A DNA stretch of 64,000 nt from Microbacterium sp. LWH11-1.2 (lineage in GTDB: Bacteria; Actinomycetota; Actinomycetes; Actinomycetales; Microbacteriaceae). A program made the position numbers and the translations under genes. The stretch is from the NCBI RefSeq assembly GCF_038397745.1, contig NZ_CP151636.1, positions 868,001 to 932,000 on the forward strand. The letters run 5' to 3'. How positions within the stretch are numbered: the stretch's first letter is position 1; every line of letters starts with the position of its first letter. This document shows, piece by piece, positions 51,693-61,189 of this stretch. The notes under the pieces were generated by a model. The model was not told where the DNA came from. It ran no database searches and saw only the letters and a list, made by a program, of their open reading frames with translations.

Positions 51693-53092
51693 GCGCCGAC
51701 CTCCTCGCCGGTCGCAACGCCCTCGGCATCCGCCCGCATCCGGGGCGCCAGCACCGCCGCCGCGACCGCCACGACGGCTGCGAGGGCGAACACCGCGGTG
51801 AACGGATCCGCGACCGCAGTCACCGACGTGAACAGGATCCCGGTGACGGCCAACGCCAGCGCGCTGCCGAACGAGTCGGCGACGGTCATCGCGCCGCTGT
51901 TGAAGCCCTGGTTCTCGGGGGTCGACATCGACAGCGTCAATGCGCTGGTGCGGGGGCTCATCAGCCCCATCCCCACTCCCGCGACGACCCAGGCGACCGC
52001 GACGATCGCGGCATCCCAGACGAGCCCGGCGGTGGCGACGGTCAGCGCGATGCCGATGAGGACGAGGATCGTGCCGACCCGCACCGCCGTGATGCTCGAC
52101 AGGCGCGTGCCCATCCGCCCCTGCACGGTCGCGGCGGCCGACCACGCGAGCGCACCGCCGGTCAGGGAGAGCCCGGCGAGCGTCGGCGTGAGGTCGTAGC
52201 GATCGGTGAGCAGGTACGGCAGATAGACCTGCGCACCGAAGAAGGCAGCAGCGGCGAGGCCGCGGACGAGGATGACGGAGGGCAGCCCTCGACCAGCACG
52301 GAGCGTGCCGCGGGGCACGAGCGGGCGCACCGCGATGAGCGCGATCACGATCGCGACGCCGGCGAGCACCGGGCCGAACCCGGGGATGTCACCGACCAGG
52401 TTCAGCGCGAGCACCGCGACGGCCGCCAGCACCGACCAGCCGAGCCGCCTGAAGGCCCACGGTGTCGCCGCATCACCGTCGTTCGCGAGTCCGCGCAGCG
52501 CCGGGATCACCATGAGCAGGGCGACGAGCACCAGGATGACCACGCCGAGGAAGACCCAGTGCCAGCTCCAGAGCTCGGTCACGGCCCCCGCGACCGTCGG
52601 GCCGATGAGCGAGGGGATGACCCAGGCCGCGGCGAACCCGGCGAAGACGGCCGGATGCAGTGCCTGCGGGTAGACGCGAGCGACGACGACGTACAGGGCC
52701 ACCATCAGCCCTCCGCTGCCCAGCCCCTGGGCGAAGCGCCCGGCGACGAGGATCTCCATGCTCGGCGCGAGGCCCGCGATCAGCAGACCCACGACGAACA
52801 TGGCGACCGACGTGTACAGCGGCGCGACAGGACCGCGGCGATCCGACCAGTTTCCCGCGATCACCATGCCGATCACGCTGGTGGCCAGGGGCCCGGCGAA
52901 GGCGAGCGCGTACAGCCGCTCGCCGTCGAGGTCGGCGCTGACCGTCGGCATCACCGTCGTCACGGCCAGCGACTCGAACGCCCCGAGGAACACGAGCGCG
53001 CACGCGCCGATCGTGATCCAGAGGTACTCGCTGCTCATGATGCGCGGCGGGGCGGGGTTCGGCTTCGCCGGCGCTCCTGTTTCGGTAGTCAT
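51689..53092 (-). CDS. MFS drug efflux transporter (14-segment type)
   Basis: A 467-residue protein with about fourteen transmembrane segments; IAGNWSDRRGPVAPLY is motif A and VAGRFAQGLGSGGLMVAL motif C of the DHA2-type drug pumps. The ATG begins eight bases after a -10 box, so the mRNA is probably leaderless. It is first in a two-gene operon with the quinone reductase. Confidence 0.9.
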   Translation of the reverse strand: MTTETGAPAKPNPAPPRIMSSEYLWITIGACALVFLGAFESLAVTTVMPTVSADLDGERLYALAFAGPLATSVIGMVIAGNWSDRRGPVAPLYTSVAMFVVGLLIAGLAPSMEILVAGRFAQGLGSGGLMVALYVVVARVYPQALHPAVFAGFAAAWVIPSLIGPTVAGAVTELWSWHWVFLGVVILVLVALLMVIPALRGLANDGDAATPWAFRRLGWSVLAAVAVLALNLVGDIPGFGPVLAGVAIVIALIAVRPLVPRGTLRAGRGLPSVILVRGLAAAAFFGAQVYLPYLLTDRYDLTPTLAGLSLTGGALAWSAAATVQGRMGTRLSSITAVRVGTILVLIGIALTVATAGLVWDAAIVAVAWVVAGVGMGLMSPRTSALTLSMSTPENQGFNSGAMTVADSFGSALALAVTGILFTSVTAVADPFTAVFALAAVVAVAAAVLAPRMRADAEGVATGEEVGA

Positions 53093-53100
53093 GAGAGACG

Positions 53101-53131
53101 ACGATAAGACCTCAACAAAGGTTGAGGTCAA
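53101..53131 (-). promoter_or_regulatory. MerR-family promoter with 19-bp spacer and palindrome
   Basis: On the minus strand TTGACC (53131-53126) and TATCGT (53106-53101) are 19 bp apart, and the perfect palindrome ACCTCAAC-N4-GTTGAGGT (53109-53128) lies between them. This long spacer with a central operator is the hallmark of promoters twisted into action by MerR/SoxR-type activators. No MerR gene is in the window. Confidence 0.8.
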
Positions 53132-53141
53132 GACCTGCGGC

Positions 53142-54287
53142 TCAGCGCACGGGAAGGAAGTGCGTCGGCGCCGGAACCTGCGCCTCGTGACGGATGCCGC
53201 GCACCGCGCCCGTGCGCTCGTCGAGGTCGAGCAGCGTGACCGTGTCGGAGCGCTGCCCCGCGACGAGCATCTTGCCCTCGTGCACGAAGTGGTGACGCGG
53301 CCAGTCGACACCGGAGTCGGCGAGCGCGACCGACTCGAGGGTGTCGCCACCGCCGCGCACCCGCAGGGTCGCGATCGTGTTGCTGCCCCGGAGCGCGGTG
53401 TACAGGAACTGCCCGTCGCGCGAGCGCGCGAGCTCGGCCGGGAAGTCGACGCCGATCTCGGCGATCGGGCTCGACAGGGTCGACGACACGACGCGCCAGG
53501 TGCCGTCGACACCCGCGGCGAGGGTGAACACCTCGCACGAGTACTCGGTCACGACATGCAGATGCCCGCTCGGGTGCACGACCATGTGGCGAGGGCCGGT
53601 GCCGAGCGGGAGCACGACCTCATGGTCGAGGATCAACCCCTGGGTTGCTGAGCCTGTCCCCTGGGTTGCTGAGCCTGTCGAAGCACGCCAGATCCGCACG
53701 AGGTCGAACCCGAGGTCGGTGGTGGCGATGCGTCCGTCGGGCAGGAAAGCCGCGGCGTGCGCGTGCGAGACCCGGTCGGCGCCGGCCGCATGCGGGTCGG
53801 ATGCGGCGATGCCGTCGCCCGGCGGGGTCGCCGCCGGTGCGTCCGGGTCGTCGTCTCCGAACAGGGCCGCGCGGAGCGCCGCCGCGGCATCCGCCGTCCG
53901 CTGCGCCGGAACGAGGCGGCCGGCCGCATCCAGGCCGATCCGCACCACGCGTCCGTCGCCGTAACAGCTCGCGATGAGCGAGGATCCGTTCGGGGCGACG
54001 GCCAGGTGGCAGACGCTCTCGCCGACGGCGACGGGGTCGCCGAGCGGCGACAGCGCCGCCTCACCGGTACGCGCGAAGGCCTGCACCAGGGCATCCGCCT
54101 CGAGCGCCGCGTAGACGACGTCGAGGGACGGATGCTGCGCCAGCCACGACGGCGAGGGCGTCTCGGTGACGGCGCCGCGATAGGCGAGCGTCGTGGCCTC
54201 GCGGCCCTCGTCGCCCGCGAGCAGGCCGATGCCGTCGGCCGAGCCTTCCATCGCGGGACCGTAGCCGCCCAGCCAGAACCGTGTCAT
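53142..54287 (-). CDS. Lactonase-family beta-propeller protein (6-phosphogluconolactonase-like)
   Basis: A 381-residue seven-bladed propeller of the YbhE/Lactonase family: MTRFWLGGYGP at the start, SPSWLAQHPSLDVVYAALE, HLAVAPNGSSLIASCYGDG, SHAHAAAFLPDGRIATTDLG (containing the likely active-site residues), GPRHMVVHPSGHLHVVTEYS and FLYTALRGSNTIATLRV. It may hydrolyse sugar lactones. An in-frame tandem DNA repeat (53637-53678) adds the sequence TGSATQG twice in a loop between blades. It is followed upstream by purA. Confidence 0.85.
   Translation of the reverse strand: MTRFWLGGYGPAMEGSADGIGLLAGDEGREATTLAYRGAVTETPSPSWLAQHPSLDVVYAALEADALVQAFARTGEAALSPLGDPVAVGESVCHLAVAPNGSSLIASCYGDGRVVRIGLDAAGRLVPAQRTADAAAALRAALFGDDDPDAPAATPPGDGIAASDPHAAGADRVSHAHAAAFLPDGRIATTDLGFDLVRIWRASTGSATQGTGSATQGLILDHEVVLPLGTGPRHMVVHPSGHLHVVTEYSCEVFTLAAGVDGTWRVVSSTLSSPIAEIGVDFPAELARSRDGQFLYTALRGSNTIATLRVRGGGDTLESVALADSGVDWPRHHFVHEGKMLVAGQRSDTVTLLDLDERTGAVRGIRHEAQVPAPTHFLPVR
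53637..53678. repeat. Tandem 21-bp repeat, in frame in the lactonase gene
   Basis: Two identical 21-bp units with the core CCTGGGTTGCTGAGCCTG begin at 53637 and 53658, followed by TCGAAGC. The unit is the dispersed GGTTGCTGAGCCTGTCGAAG-type repeat of high-GC bacteria, related to the ends of the element at 290-411. On the gene strand it encodes TGSATQG twice. Confidence 0.85.
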
Positions 54288-54304
54288 GCGGTCGCTCCCC
54301 GAGT

Positions 54305-55591
54305 TCAGTCGAGCAGATCGTGGCGCACGATGACCTGGTCGCGCTCGGGGCCGACCCCGATCACGGAGATGCGCGTGTTGCTCATCTTCTCCAGCGCCAG
54401 CACGTAGTCCTGCGCGTTCTGCGGCAGATCCTCGAAGGTGCGCGCGGTCGAGATGTCCTCGCTCCATCCGGGGAAGTACTCGAGGATCGGCTTCGCGTGG
54501 TGGAAGTCGGTCTGGTTCACCGGCACCTCGTCGAAGTGCACGCCGTCGACGTCGTAGGCGACACAGACCGGGATCTGCTCGAGACCGGTGAGGATGTCGA
54601 GCTTCGTCAGCACGAGGTCGGTGATGCCGTTGATGCGCGTGGCGTAGCGGGTGATCGGCGCGTCGTACCATCCCACCCGGCGCGGGCGGCCGGTGGTGGT
54701 GCCGAACTCGAAGCCCTGCTTGCGCAGCCACTCGCCCTGCTCGTCGAACAGCTCGGTCGGGAACGGACCCGAGCCGACCCGGGTCGTGTAGGCCTTGACG
54801 ATGCCGACGATGCGGTCGAGCGCGCCCGGTCCGACGCCGGAGCCGGTCGCGGCGCCGCCCGCGGTCGCCGACGACGACGTCACGAACGGGTAGGTCCCGT
54901 GGTCGATGTCGAGCATCGTGGCCTGGCCGCCCTCGAAGACGACGACCTCGCCGCGGCCGAGTGCCTCGGCGATCAGGTAGCCGGTGTCGGCGACCATCGG
55001 GCGCAGACGGTCGGCGTACGACAGCAGGTCTTCGACGACCTCGTCGGCGGTGATCGCGCGACGGTTGAAGATCTTCACCAGCAGGTGGTTCTTCTGGTCG
55101 AGGGCGCCCTCGACCTTCTGACGCAGGATGTTCTCGTCGAAGATGTCCTGCACGCGGATGCCGACGCGGTTGATCTTGTCGGCGTAGGCCGGGCCGATGC
55201 CGCGGCCGGTGGTGCCGATCATGCGCTTGCCGAGGAAGCGCTCGGTGACCTTGTCGAGTGTGCGGTGGTACTGCGTGATGATGTGCGCGTTCGCGCTGAC
55301 CCGCAGACGCGAGATGTCGATGCCGCGGGCGGCGAGCGCCTCGAGCTCGAAGAACAGCACCTCGAGGTCGACGACGACCCCGTTGCCGATCACCGGGTTG
55401 ACGCCGGGAGAGAGGATGCCGGACGGCAGCAGGTGCAGCGCGTACTTCTCGTCGCCGACGACGACGGTGTGCCCGGCGTTGTTGCCGCCGTTGAACTTCA
55501 CCACCCAGTCGGTGCGCTCACCGAGAAGATCGGTGGCTTTGCCTTTCCCTTCGTCGCCCCACTGCACGCCGACGATCACGATTCCTGGCAT
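54305..55591 (-). CDS. purA: Adenylosuccinate synthetase
   Basis: A 428-residue enzyme of purine synthesis that joins IMP and aspartate using GTP. It has the GTP loop [30 protein letters not shown], the IMP-site region [19 protein letters not shown] and the C-terminal NKxD-like [10 protein letters not shown] end. The length is standard. A -10-like TAGGAT on the minus strand (55657-55662) probably belongs to its promoter. Housekeeping gene, no close functional partner here. Confidence 0.97.
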   Translation of the reverse strand: MPGIVIVGVQWGDEGKGKATDLLGERTDWVVKFNGGNNAGHTVVVGDEKYALHLLPSGILSPGVNPVIGNGVVVDLEVLFFELEALAARGIDISRLRVSANAHIITQYHRTLDKVTERFLGKRMIGTTGRGIGPAYADKINRVGIRVQDIFDENILRQKVEGALDQKNHLLVKIFNRRAITADEVVEDLLSYADRLRPMVADTGYLIAEALGRGEVVVFEGGQATMLDIDHGTYPFVTSSSATAGGAATGSGVGPGALDRIVGIVKAYTTRVGSGPFPTELFDEQGEWLRKQGFEFGTTTGRPRRVGWYDAPITRYATRINGITDLVLTKLDILTGLEQIPVCVAYDVDGVHFDEVPVNQTDFHHAKPILEYFPGWSEDISTARTFEDLPQNAQDYVLALEKMSNTRISVIGVGPERDQVIVRHDLLD

Positions 55592-55802
55592 GGGTGTCCC
55601 CCCTGCTTTCGCCGGGTTTGCACCGGCCGATGAGCTGGCCCTCTTCGGGCGTTCCCATCCTATCGGGAGGGGGTTTCGGGGCTGTTTCGGGCGTTCTCAT
55701 GGCCGAGGGCTGAGCGGACGGCCGCGACGGTGGCGGGAAAGCGACGGATGCTGTCGGTCCGGCCGATCGACGGATGTCGGGGGCCACTGCCAGGATCGGG
55801 GG

Positions 55803-56738
55803 ATGCCACATGCAGCATCCGACGACCTCGGCGTTCGTGCGAGCGCCGGCGCACCCAGGAAGCAGGGTCCGCTCGTCCTCCTCGCGGCCCTCGTGACCGT
55901 GGTGCTCTGGGCCTCGGCGTTCATCGGCATCCGCGGCGCCGGCCCGCACTACGATCCGGGGGCCCTGGCTCTGTTGCGGATGGCCGTGGGAACGGTGGTG
56001 CTGACGATCATCGCCGTGCGCCACGGCATCCGTCTCCCGGAGCGCCGCCACTGGTGGCTGATCGCGGTCTGGGGCGTCGGCTGGTTCTGCGTCTACAACC
56101 TCGCGCTGAACGCCGCCGAGCGCACTCTCGACGCGGGCACGGCCGCGATGGTGGTGAATCTCGCCCCGCTGATGGTCGTCGTCTTCAGCGGACTGTTCCT
56201 CCGCGAGGGCTTCCCGAAGCCCCTGGTGATCGGGGCGCCGATCGCCTTCCTCGGCGTCGTGCTGATCGGCATGAACTCGTCCACGAGCGAAGGACCCGAC
56301 ATCACCGGGCTGCTGCTCGCCCTCCTGGCCGCGGTGATGTACGCCGGGTGCACGCTCCTGCAGAAGCGCCTCCTCACCGCTGGGACCGACGCGACGACGC
56401 TGACCTGGCTCGGCGCCGCCGCCGGAACGATCGCGCTGCTCCCGTGGACGGGCAGCCTCATCGGCGCCCTGCAGACCGCGCCGCTCGACGCCACGCTGTG
56501 GGTCGTCTACCTCGGCATCTTCCCCACGGCGATCGCCTTCACCACCTGGGCCTATGTGCTGCAGCGCAGCACCGCGGGACAGACGTCGGCGACCACCTAT
56601 GTCGTGCCGGCGATCGCGATCCTCATGTCGTGGGCGATCCTCGGCGAGGTGCCGACGCCGCTGATGTTCCTCGGTGGAGCGCTGTGCCTCCTCGGTGTGC
56701 TCGTCACGCGCATGCGCTGGGGGCGCCGCGACCGATAG
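55803..56738 (+). CDS. DMT-superfamily (EamA) exporter
   Basis: A 311-residue membrane protein with ten transmembrane segments in two EamA repeats: LWASAFIGIRGAGPHYDPGA in the first and a MYAGCTLLQKRLLTAGTD region in the second. Members export amino acids or other metabolites. CAGGAT lies six bases before the ATG, so leaderless mRNA is possible. It is convergent with the channel gene. Confidence 0.9.
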   Translation: MPHAASDDLGVRASAGAPRKQGPLVLLAALVTVVLWASAFIGIRGAGPHYDPGALALLRMAVGTVVLTIIAVRHGIRLPERRHWWLIAVWGVGWFCVYNLALNAAERTLDAGTAAMVVNLAPLMVVVFSGLFLREGFPKPLVIGAPIAFLGVVLIGMNSSTSEGPDITGLLLALLAAVMYAGCTLLQKRLLTAGTDATTLTWLGAAAGTIALLPWTGSLIGALQTAPLDATLWVVYLGIFPTAIAFTTWAYVLQRSTAGQTSATTYVVPAIAILMSWAILGEVPTPLMFLGGALCLLGVLVTRMRWGRRDR

Positions 56739-56753
56739 CGCCTCCGACGCGGC

Positions 56754-58178
56754 TCAGCGTTCGCCGATGACGTTCCGCGCGATGCCGAGCTCGGCGAGCC
56801 GGGCGGCAGCCAGCGTGCGCTTGAGCTCGAGGGCCTCGCCGATCTCGCCCGCCAGGCGCGGACGACTCTGGATCAGTGCGTCGACCGTCGACAGCGGCAG
56901 CACCACGACCGTGAGGACCTCGCCGGCGATCGTGACCGCCTGGGTGCGCTCGCGGGTGAGGGCGGTGTGCCCGACGATGTCACCCTTCTCGGCGCCGGCG
57001 AACTCGATGCGGCCGCCGTCGGCCTCGATCGCGAGCACGGCCCGACCCGAGACCACCACACGCACCTCGTCGGGCACGATTCCACTGGCGAGCACGGTCT
57101 CACCGACGCCGTAGCGCTCGAGGCGCGCACCCGCCGTCACCGCCTCGATGTCATCATCGCGAAGATGCAGCGTGGGCGCGATCGCGGTCATCGCCTCGAC
57201 GAGGCGCTGCGGCTCGGCGAGCGGATCGGTCGCATCCCCGTCGAGGGCGAACCCGCGGCGACGCGCGGCATACCAGAGCCAGGACAGGTACATCGAGAGA
57301 GCGCGTGACGCGTCGGCGGGCCCGGCGACCGGGATCGAGACGGCGTACGCACCGGCACCCGAGTAGTGCACGGTCGCGCGCTCCCGCGGGAGCTTCATCG
57401 GCAGGGCATCCGCGATCGCGACCAGCAGCGTCATGACCTCGTGCGGCGGATCGTCGGTCGAGAACTTCACCGGCGTCTCGGCCGAGTACGGCCCCTCCGG
57501 CTCGCTCATGTTCGTGAACGAGGCACCGGAGAGCGACGAGTTCGGGACGATCTGGATGCCGCCGCCGGTCTCGATGTGCACGGCACGCCAGTTCACCTCG
57601 ACGACCCGGCCCTTCACCCCCGCCGCATCCAGCCAGTCGCCGATCTTGAACGGCTGCTCGAAGAGCAGCAGGAGCCCCGAGATCACGCCGCCCACGGCGT
57701 TCTGCAGCGCGAGGCCGATTACGATCGACCCGACGCCGAGAGCGGTGAAGAGGCCGCCGACATCGGCATCCCACACCCAGGAGAACAGGAGGGCGAGCCC
57801 GACGCCCACCAGGATCAGCCGGGCGATCTCCACGAAGATGGTGGGGATGCGGCCGCGCCACGAGTCCTTCTCCGCGTTGGCGAACAGCGCCACGTTGAAG
57901 GCCGAGAGCACGAGCAGGATGACGAGGAAGCCGAACACCGTCGCGACGACACGCGTCCACACCTGATCGGCGGGCGATTGGATCGCGAAGGCCAGGAGCC
58001 CGAACAGCGCACCCACCGGGATGACCCCGTTGCGCAGCATCCGCAGCGGCTTGGCAACCGGATTCCCTCGGCGCGTCAGCGTTCCGATGATCTCGGTGAG
58101 CACGACGAGGAGCACCGGCACGCCGACGGCGAGGCCGATGACCCACCAGGCCCAGCCGTCCTCGAACGCGTCGGCCAC
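56754..58178 (-). CDS. MscS-family channel with C-terminal cyclic-nucleotide-binding domain
   Basis: A 474-residue protein: four transmembrane segments in the first 150 residues, the MscS pore and beta domain (LGVGSIVIGLALQNAVGGVI and VEVNWRAVHIETGGGIQIVP), and a CRP-like cNMP-binding domain at about 340-450 (ERYGVGETVLASGIVPDEVR; KGDIVGHTALTRERTQAVT). The usual FGE of the phosphate cassette reads VGH, though the Arg remains. It belongs to the bCNG-type MscS group. It starts two bases after the cyclase gene, so the two form a signalling unit. Confidence 0.9.
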   Translation of the reverse strand: MADAFEDGWAWWVIGLAVGVPVLLVVLTEIIGTLTRRGNPVAKPLRMLRNGVIPVGALFGLLAFAIQSPADQVWTRVVATVFGFLVILLVLSAFNVALFANAEKDSWRGRIPTIFVEIARLILVGVGLALLFSWVWDADVGGLFTALGVGSIVIGLALQNAVGGVISGLLLLFEQPFKIGDWLDAAGVKGRVVEVNWRAVHIETGGGIQIVPNSSLSGASFTNMSEPEGPYSAETPVKFSTDDPPHEVMTLLVAIADALPMKLPRERATVHYSGAGAYAVSIPVAGPADASRALSMYLSWLWYAARRRGFALDGDATDPLAEPQRLVEAMTAIAPTLHLRDDDIEAVTAGARLERYGVGETVLASGIVPDEVRVVVSGRAVLAIEADGGRIEFAGAEKGDIVGHTALTRERTQAVTIAGEVLTVVVLPLSTVDALIQSRPRLAGEIGEALELKRTLAAARLAELGIARNVIGER

Positions 58179-58180
58179 GG

Positions 58181-60346
58181 TCAGACCACCTTCCAGACGG
58201 TCTCGGTCCGGCCCTGGGTCTCCACCGTCCCCGCCTCGACGTAGGTCACGAGCTCCTGCGTGCGGTCCCGCACGTTCTGGCTCACGTAGATCCCGGGCTC
58301 GCCCGTGACCGACCGGACCCGGTACGCCAGGTTCACGGCATCACCCCACAGGTCGTAGGCGAGGCTCGTGCGCGCGACGAGACCGCTGGTCACGGTGCCG
58401 GTGTCGACGCCGGCGCGCAGCCCGATCTGGGTGCCGTGCTGGGAGTTGAAGCGCTCGAGCACCCCGAGCAGGTTGCGGGCGAACTCGACGCTGCGGCGGA
58501 TGTTGTCCACGCGCGGAACGATGAGTCCGGAGGACGCGAGGTAACCGCCGCGCAGCGTGCGCACCTTCTCGACGCCGGCCTTCTCCGCTGCCTCGTCGAA
58601 CCCGCGCATGAGCGTGTTGAGGAGTCCGATCTCCTCCTCCGCGCTCTTGCCGCGCATGGCGTCGTCGAATCCGACCAGCTCGGCGAAGACCACCGACACG
58701 TTCTCGTGCGCCTCGGTGATGGCCTCGTCGCCCTGCTTGTACTTGGTCGCGACGCTCTCCGGCATGAGGGTGTGCAGCAGCTTCTCGTTCTCCTTCTGCT
58801 GCTCGTCGATGAGCTCCTGCTTGATCCGCAGGCTCGACGCCATGTCGTTGAACGCGCTGCCGAGGTCGCCGAACTCGTCACGAGACCCCTGCGGCACCTG
58901 CACGTCGAGATCGCCCTCCGCGACCCGATGCACGGCGCCCACCAGCCGATGGATCGGACGCGTGAACACCTGGGCGAGCAGCAGCGAGAGCAGGGAGACG
59001 CCGAGCATGATGCCGAGCAGCGACAACAGCACGTTGCGCGTGAAGTCGTTGACCGGCTCGAACGCCTCCGCGGTGTCGATGCGCGCGATGATCACCCAGT
59101 CGAGTCCTTCGATCTCCAGGGGCGCGTACGCGGTGACGCTGTCGCCGCCGATGTAGTCGCGGCCGACGACGGTGCCGCTGCGTCCGGCCTGCGCCTCGGC
59201 CACCGCGAACGTGTCGACCGGCTGCAGGAGCACGGTCCCCTTGATCTCACCGATGCGATTCGCGATCGTGGGCGCGATGCCTCCTGTGATCAGCCGCTTC
59301 ACGTACTCCTCTGGGTCTTCCACCAGACGTCGCGAGGTGCTGCGCATCAGATCGTCGCGTCCCACCAGGTAGACCTCGCCCGTGTCGCCGAGACCCTGCG
59401 CCTTCCATCCTTCCGAGCCGGTCATCACGTCGTTGATCGTGTCGACCGGCACCTGGAGGGCCATCGCCCCCGTGATGCCGCTGTCGTTGCCGACCGGGGA
59501 GATGACCCACATCGTGGGGATGTTCAGCGAGGGGATCCAGCGCTCGAAGTCGGTCATGCCGATCGCGTCGACCGAGTTGGTCGCGATCGTGTCCCGGTAC
59601 GTCTGCGCGAAGGCCGTGTCGCGATACGGCCCGGTGTTCAGGTTGGTGCCCAGCTCGATGCCCTTGTAGGCGGAGAACACGACGTCGCCGTCGAGGTTCA
59701 GCAGCAGCGCGTCCTCGTAGCCGGCCTGCTGGACCAGCCGCGTGAAGTAGTCGCCGTAGCGCTCGGCCCCGGCCGAATAGCTCGTGCCGTCGCCGCTGTC
59801 GTTTCCGACGAGCAGCTCGTCGTAGTCGGCGTCGAAGTCCTGGTTCTTCGTCGTGTACTGCAGCTGCAGGTAGCGGCCGGCGCTCGATTCCGGGATGAAC
59901 GCCTCGTTCCCGTACTCCTCGCCGGCGCGGGCCTCGAGCTCCGGGATGAAGGTGTCGGCGTAGTAGGCCTCGAGCTGCGCGGACTGCTCAGCGGAGATCT
60001 CCTGCTGCTGGAGGTCGTCCCACGCGGCGTTCATCGTGTTCGAGAGCGTCTGCGCACTGAGATTGCGGGACTGCAGAGAGGCTTCGCGCTTGACGTCGTC
60101 GATCGCCTCGGTGATCTCGACCGCTCTCATCGAGCGGATCGTGATGAGCTGGTCGACGGCCGCGTCGTGCAGGGACTGCCGCCCGTTGATGAAGCCGATC
60201 GCCCCGACGACGACCGAGGAGACCAGGCTCACCGAGAGCAGCATGATCAGCAGCTTCGACTGGATGCTGAGTCCGCCCCCGCCGCGGAATCGGCGAACTC
60301 TCGTCGCGCCGTCCGCGCTGCTCGTACCGGTCCCGCTCTCGCTCAT
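58181..60346 (-). CDS. Membrane receptor with extracellular sensor, HAMP and degenerate class III cyclase domain
   Basis: A 721-residue protein: transmembrane segment at about 30-52, a large extracytoplasmic dCache-like sensor (about 55-435), a second membrane segment (about 438-461), HAMP (462-506), a signalling helix and a guanylate/adenylate cyclase domain (about 545-721). The first metal aspartate is Glu556 (FAELVGF) and the second is replaced by Gly600 (RTLRGGYLA for the usual IGDxYMA), while Asp669, Asn672 and Arg676 (WGDAVNLAYR) remain. Catalysis by the normal two-metal route is therefore doubtful. GGAGGG favours the ATG at 60346. It lies two bases before the channel gene. Confidence 0.9.
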   Translation of the reverse strand: MSESGTGTSSADGATRVRRFRGGGGLSIQSKLLIMLLSVSLVSSVVVGAIGFINGRQSLHDAAVDQLITIRSMRAVEITEAIDDVKREASLQSRNLSAQTLSNTMNAAWDDLQQQEISAEQSAQLEAYYADTFIPELEARAGEEYGNEAFIPESSAGRYLQLQYTTKNQDFDADYDELLVGNDSGDGTSYSAGAERYGDYFTRLVQQAGYEDALLLNLDGDVVFSAYKGIELGTNLNTGPYRDTAFAQTYRDTIATNSVDAIGMTDFERWIPSLNIPTMWVISPVGNDSGITGAMALQVPVDTINDVMTGSEGWKAQGLGDTGEVYLVGRDDLMRSTSRRLVEDPEEYVKRLITGGIAPTIANRIGEIKGTVLLQPVDTFAVAEAQAGRSGTVVGRDYIGGDSVTAYAPLEIEGLDWVIIARIDTAEAFEPVNDFTRNVLLSLLGIMLGVSLLSLLLAQVFTRPIHRLVGAVHRVAEGDLDVQVPQGSRDEFGDLGSAFNDMASSLRIKQELIDEQQKENEKLLHTLMPESVATKYKQGDEAITEAHENVSVVFAELVGFDDAMRGKSAEEEIGLLNTLMRGFDEAAEKAGVEKVRTLRGGYLASSGLIVPRVDNIRRSVEFARNLLGVLERFNSQHGTQIGLRAGVDTGTVTSGLVARTSLAYDLWGDAVNLAYRVRSVTGEPGIYVSQNVRDRTQELVTYVEAGTVETQGRTETVWKVV

Positions 60347-60450
60347 GCGCCCTCCGCCGTGCATCGTGCGCGTCCCCGGTCAGACACTATCGATATTCCG
60401 GTACGACGGTCTACACACGGGTTCCGCTACAGTGACCGGCGGAGGCGAAC

Positions 60451-61158
60451 ATGACGACCTGGTGGCCCTACGCACGACTCGCAGCATCCGTTCTCGCCGT
60501 CGCGGCGATCGTGGCGCAGCTCGTGCGATCGATCGACGTCGCCCGAAGCGCCGAGACCGAGTACGGGCAGCACATGCCCACCGTGATCGCGAACTTCTTC
60601 AGCTTCTTCACGATCGAGTCCAATGTGCTGGCGGCCGTCGCCCTCGCGATCGGCGGGATCTGGGCGCTGCGCCAGAAGGACGACAAACTGGTCGAACCGC
60701 GGTGGCTCGCGGTGCTGCTCGTCTGCGCCAGCACCTACATGATCGTGACCGGCGTCGTCTACAACACCCTGCTCCGCGGCATCCCCCTGCCCCAGGGTGC
60801 CACGGTCCCCTGGTCCAACGAGGTGCTCCACGTCGTCGTCCCGATCATCATGCTGATCGACGTGCTGGTCGCGCCGCGCCGGCGCGCGCTCGGCTGGGGC
60901 GCCGTGGGGATCGCGGCGATCTTCCCGATCGTGTGGGTCGTCTACACGCTGATCCGCGCGAACCTGGTGATCGCCCCGGCGACCGGGAACCCGTACTGGT
61001 ACCCGTACCCGTTCCTCGACCCGCACCAGCCGGGCGGCTACGGCGCCGTCACCCTCTACGTGCTCCTCATCGCCGCGATCATCATCGGTGCGGCCGCGGG
61101 AGTGGTCTGGATCGGCCGTCGCCGCGGCATCCGTGCTGCGGACATCTCCACGACGTGA
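60451..61158 (+). CDS. Pr6Pr-family membrane protein
   Basis: A 235-residue protein with six transmembrane segments; FFSFFTIESNVLAAVALA, YNTLLRGI, EVLHVVVPIIMLIDVLVAP and NPYWYPYPFLDPHQPGGY are signatures of the actinobacterial Pr6Pr (FAR-17a/AIG1-like) family, of unknown function. GGAGG precedes the ATG and TACAGT (60428-60433) is a probable -10 box. It is divergent from the cyclase receptor. Confidence 0.88.
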   Translation: MTTWWPYARLAASVLAVAAIVAQLVRSIDVARSAETEYGQHMPTVIANFFSFFTIESNVLAAVALAIGGIWALRQKDDKLVEPRWLAVLLVCASTYMIVTGVVYNTLLRGIPLPQGATVPWSNEVLHVVVPIIMLIDVLVAPRRRALGWGAVGIAAIFPIVWVVYTLIRANLVIAPATGNPYWYPYPFLDPHQPGGYGAVTLYVLLIAAIIIGAAAGVVWIGRRRGIRAADISTT

Positions 61159-61189
61159 GCGCCTCCGCGCGACCACGCGAGAGCCGAGA

